Virus record (IMG/VR): IMGVR_UViG_3300042455_001893
Span: 16,647-80,646 of that record
Strand: one strand, 5' to 3'
DNA: 64,000 nt
Source: a virus
Position 1 is the stretch's first letter, and each line of letters starts with the position of its first letter. The notes under the pieces are model-generated. The model was not told the origin of the DNA. It ran no database searches and worked only from the letters and a program-made list of their open reading frames with translations. Both the position numbers and the translations under genes were made by a program. Shown here one piece after another: positions 39,933 through 48,535 of this stretch.

Positions 39933-40265
39933 ATGGATATAGTTGAACTTGTAAACAAATATGGTTTTCCAATTGTCATGGCAGTGGGAATGGGCTTTAT
40001 CATCAAGTATGTTTGGGAATGGGCCACGAAAGAAGTCAAGCCCGTTATCAGCGAAGCTAACACCGTTCTTATCGCCCTAATCGATCGTATACGTATGTTG
40101 GACAACGATTTGATTCGACTAAATCAAAAGGTCAATACAGTATTACACCTACGAGGCAAGACAATTGAGTTTGAACGTGTAGAAGCAGAAACAGAAATTA
40201 ACAAGATTACACAATCTAAAAAGAAATCTGAGGACGATAAGTCAGCCGCAGCAGGCGAAAGTTAA
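39933..40265 (+). CDS. Small membrane protein, possible holin-like (2)
   Basis: 110 residues. Membrane helix 12-32 (FPIVMAVGMGFIIKYVWEW), amphipathic LIALIDRIRMLDNDLIRLNQKVN, charged tail ending SEDDKSAAAGES. Related in layout to the gene at 38955; one of the pair may be a holin or membrane-tethered scaffold. Confidence 0.6.
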   Translation: MDIVELVNKYGFPIVMAVGMGFIIKYVWEWATKEVKPVISEANTVLIALIDRIRMLDNDLIRLNQKVNTVLHLRGKTIEFERVEAETEINKITQSKKKSEDDKSAAAGES

Positions 40266-40283
40266 TTTGTAGGAGGAGCGATT

Positions 40284-40442
40284 ATGGTAAATGCAATTGC
40301 CTCGCTATTACTAGCAGGCATGTTATCAAACGAGCCTCGGTGTGTCAAATGGACATGGACTGGCGATGTATACAATCGCAAAGTGGTATGCCTGGAATGG
40401 TCTAAACCTCCACCTAAAGATAAGGCACCCAAGAAAACATGA
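40284..40442 (+). CDS. Small secreted or membrane-associated peptide
   Basis: 52 residues from ATG 40284 (MVNAIASLLLAGMLSNEPRC), AGGAGGAGCGA upstream. The N-terminus is a short signal-like helix, the C-terminus basic and proline-rich. Stop overlaps the next ATG. Confidence 0.55.
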   Translation: MVNAIASLLLAGMLSNEPRCVKWTWTGDVYNRKVVCLEWSKPPPKDKAPKKT

Positions 40443-40921
40443 TTGATCCTATCACACTTGGTATTGCCTTCACGGCCGCACAACAGTCAGTGAGCTATAT
40501 TAAAAAGGCCATTGCTCTGGGCAAAGATGTCAACAGTCTCTATGGACAGTTTGCCAAGTTCTTTGAAAACAGCGATAAGATTCACAGTGCTAATGTAGAG
40601 GCACAAACTAGCAAAAAGATTCTCACAGACGGTCAGATTAGAGCCATGTCAGTTCAGATTGCCATGCAGAGCAAGGCCTTGCGTGACACTGAAAAAGAAT
40701 TGAAAGAAATGTTGATATGGTCAGGTAACAAAGATGTTTGGGACGAGATGATGGCCGAGCGTGTGCGTATGTATAAAGAACGTGCTAAACTAGAAGCAGA
40801 CATAAAAAATGCCAAAATACAAGCACAGTCTGACATGATAGACAGAGTACTTATAGGTACAAGTTTTATGGCAATAGCGGTCCCTACGGTGATGTTTACT
40901 TTTGCTATGATAGTTAGATAA
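40439..40921 (+). CDS. Coiled-coil protein with C-terminal TM
   Basis: 160 residues. A long helical region (50-130, with DTEKELKEM and AKLEADIKNAKIQ) and a C-terminal membrane helix (RVLIGTSFMAIAVPTVMFTFAMI). Possibly an inner-membrane lysis or structural factor; last gene of the plus-strand membrane operon. Confidence 0.6.
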   Translation: MIDPITLGIAFTAAQQSVSYIKKAIALGKDVNSLYGQFAKFFENSDKIHSANVEAQTSKKILTDGQIRAMSVQIAMQSKALRDTEKELKEMLIWSGNKDVWDEMMAERVRMYKERAKLEADIKNAKIQAQSDMIDRVLIGTSFMAIAVPTVMFTFAMIVR

Positions 40922-40923
40922 GA

Positions 40924-42966
40924 TTACTTCTCGTGAGCAACAAACTCGCCGTTCCAGTTGTCGCCTAGATCTTGCAGTTTCATAAAGTCGCAACGCTCGA
41001 TCCAGATTTTGTAGTACTTGTCCATTTGTCCACCAAAGTTGCCCTTTAGCTTTGCACACATAGCGGCAGCTTCGTCAAACTTTTTCTGTCGGTACAAGTC
41101 ATGCATCACTTCGTGTGCTATCTTATCTCTAGTGTAGTCTGCACCCTTAGTACGTAATACTGTATAGATCAAGTCTGCCACAGTTTTTCCTTTAGGCTGT
41201 AAGTTATCTATCATTAGATAAAAGAAGTCGTCTTTGGTACGATTGTATGTTTCAGCACCAATAATACATAGTACACCATAGGCCTTACAACGTGCTTCTA
41301 GTCGTGCCGCGGTTGACACCATATCACCTAAGATGTCATAACCGTGTCTGTCAGTTGATCCCATCTCGCCAATAAAGCCAATACCAGTATTGCAACCCCA
41401 ACCCATTGCGGCAGGTGGTAATCCTTGTGCTTCCATCAGTTTTGTGTATTCGTCAACAGCATCCAGCATCTCTAGGCCAACAGCAACAATAGTTCTAGCA
41501 TGATTGGTGTCTTCGATAGGAGCACCATGTATGTGCATACTCGCATCACCTACATACTTTAATATCATGCCGTTGTTGTTCATGATAGGACGACTGATAG
41601 CATCCATGTAGCCGTTCATATACTTGCCTAGTCCGCCTACATCATCACCATAGTGTTCACCAATAGGAGTAAAGCCACGCAGGTCACTGAACATAACTGA
41701 TACATCTTTGCGTACACCACGCTTGATTAAGTCTGGATCTTTTTGTAGTAGCTCTACAACTTCTTTAGAGCAATAACCCGCAAACTGTTTCTTTATGGCC
41801 TGCTTCTGTAAGAACTCGCTTACAAATTTAACGCCATAAGTATGAAGAGCAACGATAACAAGCCCAAACGTGATTGCAGTCGCATCTGATAGGATGAGCC
41901 AATTACTGAAAGCGTACATAGTACCAGGAACGACGGCACCAACAATAACCACAGCAGAACCAATTCCAACATAAGTCCACCTCGATAAGAAAATTAACAA
42001 TATGCCGAATACTAGTAATGCTAGGATTTCAACTCCGTCGGCATAGTCGGGACGTTGAATTACCACTCCGTTGATCATAGTTGCCATTGCTGCCGCTTGT
42101 ACATCCTGCGGCCACACTGCACCTTTAGCTGTAGGCAAAGGATTAGCAATGCCTGCGGCTGTTGGACCTACTATAACTATAGCACCATTAAAGTTTTTGG
42201 GCAAGTCCAAAAGACTCGCCTGTTGGTTTTCTTGACTCCAATCGATCCATACACGACCTAACGCATCTGTTGTAATAGGACCAAACTTGGGTATGCGCAT
42301 TTTCTCAACACCATTTTCATTGAGCTTGACTTGGAAGGTTGAATCACCAGCTGCGACTCTAAGTGCTTCCATAGACATACTGGGATATAATTTACCATCA
42401 ACGGATACAACTAGGGGCAGTCGTCGATTAACACCGTCTACTTCTGGCAGTGTACTAACGATACCAATGCCTGCTGCTGCATTTTCTAACTGAGGTACAT
42501 TGGCAATAAGTCCCGGGTATTGTACAATTTGATCCTGCCACTCTGGACCTAGTACAGCACTACCTGGATTGCGAGGAGAGTTCTTAGTTTTTTGTGATGG
42601 TACGCTGCCCATTACAACTGGATATTGTTTTAGGGCCGTTGCGAGAACAGCATCGCCACCAGTGCGATCAGGCTCAGCCATGATAACATTGAGCACAACA
42701 AGGCCAGCACCACGATCATAAAGATCTTTAATAATTTTTGCATACTCTGCCCTTGGTAAAGGCCACTGGCCATATTTGTCCAATGCTGCTTCATCTATGT
42801 TTACCGTATAGATGTTATTGGCAGTTGGAGTTTTATTAGTAATCAGTGTGTCAAAGTAGCGTAGTCTTACACTTTCTACAAAGACAGGATCGGCGATTCT
42901 TATACTTACAATAAGTGCCAATGTTAATAGGGCAGTCCAAGGACTAGTTAGGATTTTTTTCAGCAT
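40924..42966 (-). CDS. CHASE2-domain class III adenylate/guanylate cyclase
   Basis: 680 residues. Residues 1-340 form an N-terminal TM and a CHASE2 sensor (YTVNIDEAALDKYGQWPLPRAEYA), then TM helices near 320-380. The catalytic domain at 420-600 has DVSVMFSDLRGFT (metal Asp 1) and LKYVGDASMHIHGAP (metal Asp 2), with STAARLEA downstream. CHASE2-cyclases sense an extracytoplasmic signal and make cAMP or cGMP. In bacteria CHASE2-cyclases often neighbour FecR proteins, as here. The near-leaderless promoter CATAAATATTTCATG precedes it. Confidence 0.9.
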   Translation of the reverse strand: MLKKILTSPWTALLTLALIVSIRIADPVFVESVRLRYFDTLITNKTPTANNIYTVNIDEAALDKYGQWPLPRAEYAKIIKDLYDRGAGLVVLNVIMAEPDRTGGDAVLATALKQYPVVMGSVPSQKTKNSPRNPGSAVLGPEWQDQIVQYPGLIANVPQLENAAAGIGIVSTLPEVDGVNRRLPLVVSVDGKLYPSMSMEALRVAAGDSTFQVKLNENGVEKMRIPKFGPITTDALGRVWIDWSQENQQASLLDLPKNFNGAIVIVGPTAAGIANPLPTAKGAVWPQDVQAAAMATMINGVVIQRPDYADGVEILALLVFGILLIFLSRWTYVGIGSAVVIVGAVVPGTMYAFSNWLILSDATAITFGLVIVALHTYGVKFVSEFLQKQAIKKQFAGYCSKEVVELLQKDPDLIKRGVRKDVSVMFSDLRGFTPIGEHYGDDVGGLGKYMNGYMDAISRPIMNNNGMILKYVGDASMHIHGAPIEDTNHARTIVAVGLEMLDAVDEYTKLMEAQGLPPAAMGWGCNTGIGFIGEMGSTDRHGYDILGDMVSTAARLEARCKAYGVLCIIGAETYNRTKDDFFYLMIDNLQPKGKTVADLIYTVLRTKGADYTRDKIAHEVMHDLYRQKKFDEAAAMCAKLKGNFGGQMDKYYKIWIERCDFMKLQDLGDNWNGEFVAHEK

Positions 42967-42970
42967 GAAA

Positions 42971-42978
42971 TATTTATG
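42971..42978 (-). promoter_or_regulatory. Late-type promoter motif CATAAATA
   Basis: CATAAATA, 4 nt (TTTC) before the cyclase ATG. Confidence 0.5.
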
Positions 42979-42983
42979 CTGTT

Positions 42984-44639
42984 TTATTGTCCCTGTGTCA
43001 CAGTAATTTTAGCACAACCGCCTACAGTGGTGCAGTTGTGAGTGATTGAATAGTAGTTTTGAGTACTGCCACTTTGTGTTAGACTTAGATCAGTAGGTGT
43101 ACCGCTTAGATTAACTTTGGCCATATGACTGGCGCTGCCTTGTTGCAGTACGTCGACATTCTTATTACCGCCACTTAGTGTGATTTCAGCATAGTGACTG
43201 CCGCCGTCTTTTTGTTGTACCAGCAAACTATTGTTATTGCCGCTGACATCAGCAAATATTCCTTTAGTACCACCAGTACTGGTCTGTTGTAGATCTACTA
43301 AGTTAAAATTACCCACAACTCTCAAGTCAACATAATTTGCCTGTGTTGTAGCATTTCCTGTTTGTGCGATATTAATATCATTGCTTAGACCATTGCCGTA
43401 ATATTCGACATAATTATTTTTAGTCCCGCTTTGATTTACTTCAACTACGTTTTGTGTGCCGATCTGTTCTATGTGTACTTGGCTATCGGCAGTTGTTCTA
43501 TTAACGAATGTTAAAACTTTAGCCGTGTTTGTTGTGTTAGCATTAAATGCGGCTGCTGATCCACCGCAACATAACGTATTTGCGGCGGCGGTTGTTGGAT
43601 CAACAATAGTATTGCTAGTTGCTGTACTTGTGGTTGTACTATTAGCATCATAGAAATAGGTAATCTCTGCAATTTGTACGCTATTACCAGCATTGTTTTT
43701 AATAGAAGGGAATATCATAAAATAATAAACATAGGCCGTAGAGTTAGTTACTGCGATATCGCTACTAACACTAAATCTATTATCGGACAAAGATAGTGCG
43801 CCTTGTTGAATTAATGTCCATGTTGATCCGTCATTTGATCCGTAGAGTTTATAACTTGTTGGATCTCGCTCTACAGCATCATTAGCTGTAGTTAATTTAA
43901 AACTAGTAACAACTCGCCCAGCATTTAATTGGATAGTAACTCCAGCATTTTGTTTATCGAAGTTTAAGTACTTGGTATAGGGATTGTTATCAAACGCATT
44001 AGTAGGACCTTCATTGCTTGGACTATTATTGCTAGTTGGTATTGCTCTGGTAACATACACACCAGAACTGTTATTGTAAATTGCGGTAGGCGCAGGTGGC
44101 GGCGGCGCCGCATTACTAGGAGTAGATGTAGCAGTCTGCCCTGAACTTAACGGTACTGTAGAATACGTGGCGTTAGCGTATGTATCGGCCTGTTGTATAG
44201 TCGGATTAAGTGCGCCAGTCCACGATACTCCGCTGGTAGTTGACATACCCGAGCTGCCACTGAATAGCTGTCCTGTATTGTTGTCATTGCCTACAAAGAA
44301 GAAATAATCTGGACCCATGTTGACAATTTTACCTGTGCCTATAGTACCAGCTAGTGTGCCGTTGCTGTTGTAAACTTTGCCTTCGTAGGGATAGCTGGCA
44401 TTCCCTGTCAACCCAAATTGTACATACTGTCCTGACTGCCAACTCCAAGTTCCATTGAACCATGGTATTTTGTACATAGTACCAGGTTGCTTACTGTAAA
44501 TTTGGCAGGTTGTTGTATTCAAACAGGCACTGACATTCCATTGGCTGTCTGCAATTTGGTATCGTCCAAACTTTATATCTGTTAGGGCGCCAAATGCGTT
44601 AGAGCAGAATAATAACAATAAAAAAATTATTCGTTTCAT
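42984..44639 (-). CDS. Curlin-repeat protein with F5/8C-like domain
   Basis: 551 residues, signal peptide 1-17 (FLLLFCSNAFG). A region near 200-320 resembles a discoidin (F5/8 type C) carbohydrate-binding domain (GPTNAFDNNPYTKYLNFDK; DPTSYKLYGSNDGSTWTL). The C-terminal 180 residues hold Asn/Gln-rich curlin-like repeats (EQIGTQNVVEVNQSG; NIAQTGNATTQAN; LQQKDGGSHYAEI). It may be an adhesive amyloid subunit with a sugar-binding head. Same operon as FecR and the second curlin. Confidence 0.8.
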   Translation of the reverse strand: MKRIIFLLLLFCSNAFGALTDIKFGRYQIADSQWNVSACLNTTTCQIYSKQPGTMYKIPWFNGTWSWQSGQYVQFGLTGNASYPYEGKVYNSNGTLAGTIGTGKIVNMGPDYFFFVGNDNNTGQLFSGSSGMSTTSGVSWTGALNPTIQQADTYANATYSTVPLSSGQTATSTPSNAAPPPPAPTAIYNNSSGVYVTRAIPTSNNSPSNEGPTNAFDNNPYTKYLNFDKQNAGVTIQLNAGRVVTSFKLTTANDAVERDPTSYKLYGSNDGSTWTLIQQGALSLSDNRFSVSSDIAVTNSTAYVYYFMIFPSIKNNAGNSVQIAEITYFYDANSTTTSTATSNTIVDPTTAAANTLCCGGSAAAFNANTTNTAKVLTFVNRTTADSQVHIEQIGTQNVVEVNQSGTKNNYVEYYGNGLSNDINIAQTGNATTQANYVDLRVVGNFNLVDLQQTSTGGTKGIFADVSGNNNSLLVQQKDGGSHYAEITLSGGNKNVDVLQQGSASHMAKVNLSGTPTDLSLTQSGSTQNYYSITHNCTTVGGCAKITVTQGQ

Positions 44640-45730
44640 GGACGTCTTAACACTCCAGTCTTTTGTACAATGTTTACTACATTACCGCCTGGATCTCCGC
44701 TACCAACAAACGTAAACGCATATTGATCATTGTGGCTTATAGACACAAATGTGTTTGAATCATAGCCTGTGGTTTTAACTTCAGCATAATGATCTGTATT
44801 ACTTCTATAGGCTGTACCTTTGCCTTTACTTTGTATATCAGGAGAGTCGTTCTTTTCCCATGCCACGCAAACAGTAGTACTTGGATTACATCCTTTCTTA
44901 CCATCAGAAAATGTATCTGGCAATAGTACAGGGTCGCTTTTTTCGTTGGCTTTTTCAACACGCATAGCTATTTGTCGTTGGGCGTCTGCCTCGAGTTCTT
45001 CTAATTCAGTATCACGTTTTGATCTGCCGGCATCTTTAATTGCCTGCAAGACTTCTTGAGGCTTAACAATGATTAAGTTATTACCTATCTTGCCTTCAAC
45101 GGTATTGACAATAACTGGGGAAGTTGGCATCATTGAAGCACTGGTGACATAGGTAGCTTCGAATGCCTTGTCTAAGGTCACTGATCCAATGCCTGTAGTC
45201 ACTGTGATACTGCCAACCTTACATCGTTGTTCATCTAGTTCAAATTGTTTAACGTCTTTTTCGTCTTTACAACTAGGAACCAGCATGATAAGACTTTGCC
45301 CAGTTTCATCCACAGTCATAGTGAAATCAGTGCCACGCACTGCTACTGTAGCTGTTGGAGTTTTGATGTTTACCTGTTGCGGATTATTTTTAGCAATTTG
45401 TCCGCTAGCGTATCGGACAGTGCCCATACCAACTTTGAGCGCGAGCTTGCCTGCATCTGATTTCTTAGGATCGAAAACAAAATCGTCGATAAGCAATCTG
45501 CTGTTTTCTGTAACTTTGACTTTGGTATCATCTTTGAATGTTATATTACTTACACAAGCACCGGTTGTATAAGTGTCCATGCTTTCAATTTCAGCACCCT
45601 TAACTCCTGACATCTTTTTCTTATTGCGTTCAACTTCACAGGCTGTGCCTTTGTTTTCTGAAACCGTGCCAATGCCAGCCCAAGAAGGGCTGGCCACTGT
45701 TAGCAGTAGGGCTAACAACAAGACACGCAT
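44636..45730 (-). CDS. FecR-domain protein
   Basis: 364 residues with a signal peptide. Central FecR domain: VGMGTVRYASGQIAKNNPQQVNIKTPTATVAVRGTDFTMTV. FecR domains sit in the periplasm or membrane and sense or relay signals; in betaproteobacteria FecR genes often flank CHASE2 cyclases and curlin loci. The C-terminal 120 residues are basic and repetitive. Overlaps both flanking genes (ATGA), so strictly co-translated. Confidence 0.8.
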   Translation of the reverse strand: MRVLLLALLLTVASPSWAGIGTVSENKGTACEVERNKKKMSGVKGAEIESMDTYTTGACVSNITFKDDTKVKVTENSRLLIDDFVFDPKKSDAGKLALKVGMGTVRYASGQIAKNNPQQVNIKTPTATVAVRGTDFTMTVDETGQSLIMLVPSCKDEKDVKQFELDEQRCKVGSITVTTGIGSVTLDKAFEATYVTSASMMPTSPVIVNTVEGKIGNNLIIVKPQEVLQAIKDAGRSKRDTELEELEADAQRQIAMRVEKANEKSDPVLLPDTFSDGKKGCNPSTTVCVAWEKNDSPDIQSKGKGTAYRSNTDHYAEVKTTGYDSNTFVSISHNDQYAFTFVGSGDPGGNVVNIVQKTGVLRRP

Positions 45731-45732
45731 AA

Positions 45733-46548
45733 TTATCTCGCAATCGCTGTGGCTGGAGATACAATAGCTGAACTACTTGTACGAACTGTGATAGTGTTGT
45801 TGCTACCCTGTGTTTGTATATTAACTGTGGTATCGTTGGTGCCTTGTTGCTGTGTGGTGATGCTGTTGTAGTCGCCTGTGGTCATCATAGCAAGAACATG
45901 TCCGTTAGCACCCGCTGCATCTAATTGCTGGATGTTGAACACGTTAGCGTTTCCATTAGCTACATTTGATACACTACCTCTGCTGCTTAACAAACTACTA
46001 GTAACTTGGTTATTATCTCCATCCAAAACTGTGTTAGTAGTAATATTGCTACCAACTAGATCTTGTAGAATCATATTGTTATTACCGATAATTTGTTCTG
46101 TAATAACGTTTTGGCTGTTTGTAGCGTTGTTGGTATTGCCAATAGTTAATCTAGTTTGATTACCATTGCCTAACATATTAGTAGTGTAGCTGTTATTACT
46201 TCCACGAATATTGTATTGGCTACTGTTAGCATTTCCTGTTTGTGTAATGTCAACTATGTTTGTGCTTCCGGTAATAGTTCCATAGTTAGTAGCACTCGGT
46301 GCGTCTGGAGTCAGTGTAGTAATACCTGTTCCTGCTACTGTCGTTGCTACAGTTGTAGTAACGCCGCCAACATTGTTAGTCCCGCCAACTTGTTCAATTG
46401 TGATAGTATTGCTACTACCCACTTGTTCGATATAAACCTTGTTAGGACCTGTTGCTGTCTGAGCACCACTTATGGTGGCAAAGCTCATCAGCATCACTGT
46501 GAGTAATTTTCTCGACAACCCACAACCGCCTGTCATTGTTTGTTTCAT
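45733..46548 (-). CDS. Curlin (CsgA/CsgB-like) amyloid protein
   Basis: 271 residues. Signal peptide ends SGAQ. From residue ~30, repeats of the curlin type: YIEQVGSSNTITIEQVGG, DITQTGNANSSQYN, ITTQQQGTNDTTVNIQTQG, each with Asn/Gln and Gly at strand turns. Curlin repeats form cross-beta fibres outside the cell. Immediately upstream is the csgG-like gene, and a 3 x 16-nt repeat lies in the gap. Could coat the cell surface or the virion. Confidence 0.85.
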   Translation of the reverse strand: MKQTMTGGCGLSRKLLTVMLMSFATISGAQTATGPNKVYIEQVGSSNTITIEQVGGTNNVGGVTTTVATTVAGTGITTLTPDAPSATNYGTITGSTNIVDITQTGNANSSQYNIRGSNNSYTTNMLGNGNQTRLTIGNTNNATNSQNVITEQIIGNNNMILQDLVGSNITTNTVLDGDNNQVTSSLLSSRGSVSNVANGNANVFNIQQLDAAGANGHVLAMMTTGDYNSITTQQQGTNDTTVNIQTQGSNNTITVRTSSSAIVSPATAIAR

Positions 46549-46692
46549 TTTTTTAAAATGTCAGTTTATTGTTTGCTGACAAGTTCCTGGTCATTGACCT
46601 ATAATTATACCACTTCTCTAATCTACTCCTCTCCGTAGACTTACTTCTTGTAATTTTATTTAATCTCTGTACTCTAGAAATTAAATGCCGCT

Positions 46693-46740
46693 GTTAAAAT
46701 TTCAACATGTTAAAATTTCAACATGTTAAAATTCCAACAC
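46693..46740. repeat. Three tandem 16-nt repeats
   Basis: GTTAAAATTTCAACAT twice exactly, then GTTAAAATTCCAACAC. Each unit is nearly palindromic. They sit in the 194-nt gap between the csgG-like and curlin genes; an operator array is plausible. Confidence 0.6.
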
Positions 46741-46742
46741 CA

Positions 46743-47978
46743 TTAAGGTTTGTTAACCAGTACATCCTTATTAACAAATCCTTTTCGTTTTTGTGAGTCA
46801 CTGACTGCTACCCAATCACCCTCTTGTCCTATAATTGTAACTAAAGCACCTTTCTTAAACTGCCAAGTTTTTTGACTTGTTAGGTCGGGCTCTTTATAAA
46901 TGTAAGAAGCTTCCTTTAAAATCATCTCACCTGAAAGTTTTTCAACCGGTACAACTTCTTTCTTTATTTCTGCGGGGGCACTGGATACGGCTTCGGTTTT
47001 GGTTTCGGGTTTGGCTTGTGATTGAACCACGACATCTTTCTTCTCCTCTACTACTGGTACTGATATTACTACTGGTGCAGGTATTACTACTGGTGCAGGT
47101 ATTACTACTGGTGCAGGTATCGCCGGAATAACGGCAACCGGAGAACTTACTTTATTGCTTTTAAATGCCCAGTGTCCTTTACGAGCACCTTCATTAATAG
47201 TTTGAATCACTGCTGCCTGTACAGCTACGTCGATTGCCTTGTTGATACTTTCATTTATGCTGCCGCCGATCTCACCCTCTAATGCATTTGCATTTGCACC
47301 TAAAGTTGTGCCATCTCCAACAAATCGCAATAATGTCACTTTGTCCATATAACTTAACACTGTTTTAGTTACTGTCACAGTTGTTAAAATTTCGCCTGTA
47401 GACACGCTCACTGTTCTTAAGGTAACTGTCACAGTGTCTGATTGGTATTGTGTGCTTGCCCCAATACCAAACAGTCTTACTCCACTACCGCCTGTTAGTG
47501 TATTGCTATCGTAGCCAACAATGCCACCTTCCATGATGATCCCGGCAAACATCATTGGGGGCAACATCTTGGCATCACGGCCTTGGTATTGCTCACGCAT
47601 TTGACGAATCATTTGACGTTCTTTGATCAAGTTCTCTAGGCCAACACGTTCTAGTACTGTGAACCAGCGTTGATCACCTACATCCTGTAGGGCCTTGATT
47701 AGATAGTTTTCAGCACCTTGTGTAACAGCTGAACTTAATGACGCAATCAGTGGCTGGCTTTTACGTTGCCCTGTTAGATCTCTAAATCCATACACTGCCA
47801 CTGTTAACGGTCCGCCTTCTGGTGGTTGTAATTTATTAGAGTCTTTCTTTAGAAATTTACTAGACTCGACTTTCGGTTCGTCAAACTGGTTTCCAGTTAT
47901 TTTTTCTTTGATAGCCGAACTTGATGCGCACCCACTCAATACTGCTACAACGGCCAGGGATAATAGTGTTTGTTTCAT
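46743..47978 (-). CDS. csgG: CsgG-like outer-membrane curli secretion lipoprotein with SH3 tail
   Basis: 411 residues. Lipobox LSGC with acylated C17. The CsgG domain runs ~60-270 (VAVYGFRDLTGQRK; ERVGLENLIKERQMI; GIIMEGGIVGYDSNTLTGG; RLFGIGASTQYQSDTVTV). A Pro-rich IPAPVV repeat linker follows and an SH3_3-like domain ends it (EASYIYKEPDLTSQKTW...GDWVAVSDSQ). CsgG oligomerises as the pore exporting curlin subunits. Such a pore in a phage would need the phage's own or host lipoprotein sorting. Confidence 0.9.
   Translation of the reverse strand: MKQTLLSLAVVAVLSGCASSSAIKEKITGNQFDEPKVESSKFLKKDSNKLQPPEGGPLTVAVYGFRDLTGQRKSQPLIASLSSAVTQGAENYLIKALQDVGDQRWFTVLERVGLENLIKERQMIRQMREQYQGRDAKMLPPMMFAGIIMEGGIVGYDSNTLTGGSGVRLFGIGASTQYQSDTVTVTLRTVSVSTGEILTTVTVTKTVLSYMDKVTLLRFVGDGTTLGANANALEGEIGGSINESINKAIDVAVQAAVIQTINEGARKGHWAFKSNKVSSPVAVIPAIPAPVVIPAPVVIPAPVVISVPVVEEKKDVVVQSQAKPETKTEAVSSAPAEIKKEVVPVEKLSGEMILKEASYIYKEPDLTSQKTWQFKKGALVTIIGQEGDWVAVSDSQKRKGFVNKDVLVNKP
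47064..47122. repeat. Eighteen-nt tandem repeats in csgG
   Basis: Three or so copies of an 18-nt unit (core ATTACTACTGGTGCAGGT) encoding the (I-P-A-P-V-V)n linker between CsgG and SH3 domains. Confidence 0.7.
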
Positions 47979-47981
47979 GTA

Positions 47982-48464
47982 TTATCCTCCAAATCCAAAT
48001 GTGCCACTTGGCACCTTCATTTCTGTAAATTGTCTTGGATCTAATACATTTTCAATTCTAACAATAATAAATGTACCTTCTACTTTCCAGGTGATGTTAT
48101 TACCGGCAACTTCCATTTGTCCGCAATTACCTGCACTGTTAGCAGTACACACTGGAACACCGTTAACACCAAACAAACTATCTGTAATCTGCTTGGCCAA
48201 CTGTGAATAGATACGACTTTCTAAGTTTGCTTGAAACTTAGCCTGCGGAGTGTTTAATGCATCACTCTCTGCCTTTGCTTTAAGAGCATCAGCTGCTGCT
48301 TTATTTTTGTCTCTGGCCTGTGTCTCTAATTGATAGAGTGTTAGAACGTGAGAACTATATCCAATCCCTGAAAAGGATGGACTATTAAAATTGTGTTGTA
48401 ATTCTGCACCATTGACTACTGATGCTGTAGCCATTAATATGGTGGCTATTATAAACTTAACCAT
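47982..48464 (-). CDS. csgF: CsgF-like curli assembly factor
   Basis: 160 residues. Signal peptide ends VVNGA; the mature start ELQHNFNSPSFSGIGYSS matches CsgF (QFRNPNFGGNP), the segment that plugs the CsgG pore. Next are LYQLETQARDKNKAAAD and ESRIYSQLAKQITDSLFG like CsgF's C-terminal part. CsgF docks on CsgG and chaperones curlin nucleation. First gene of the operon, 4 nt from csgG; late-type leader upstream. Confidence 0.88.
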   Translation of the reverse strand: MVKFIIATILMATASVVNGAELQHNFNSPSFSGIGYSSHVLTLYQLETQARDKNKAAADALKAKAESDALNTPQAKFQANLESRIYSQLAKQITDSLFGVNGVPVCTANSAGNCGQMEVAGNNITWKVEGTFIIVRIENVLDPRQFTEMKVPSGTFGFGG

Positions 48465-48494
48465 CGATTCGCTCCCGGTTATACTTGTTATGTA

Positions 48495-48502
48495 TATTTA
48501 GA
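48495..48502 (-). promoter_or_regulatory. Late-type promoter motif TCTAAATA
   Basis: TCTAAATA followed by ACATAACAAG and TATAACCGGGAGCGAA to ATG 48464; shares its leader with the gene at 38955. Confidence 0.5.
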
Positions 48503-48535
48503 GCAAAAACCGATTATATTAAAATACTAGTTTAC

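Noticed and set aside
46693-46740. Repeats considered as a CRISPR array
   Set aside because: Units are contiguous with no spacers, only 16 nt long, and no cas genes are near.
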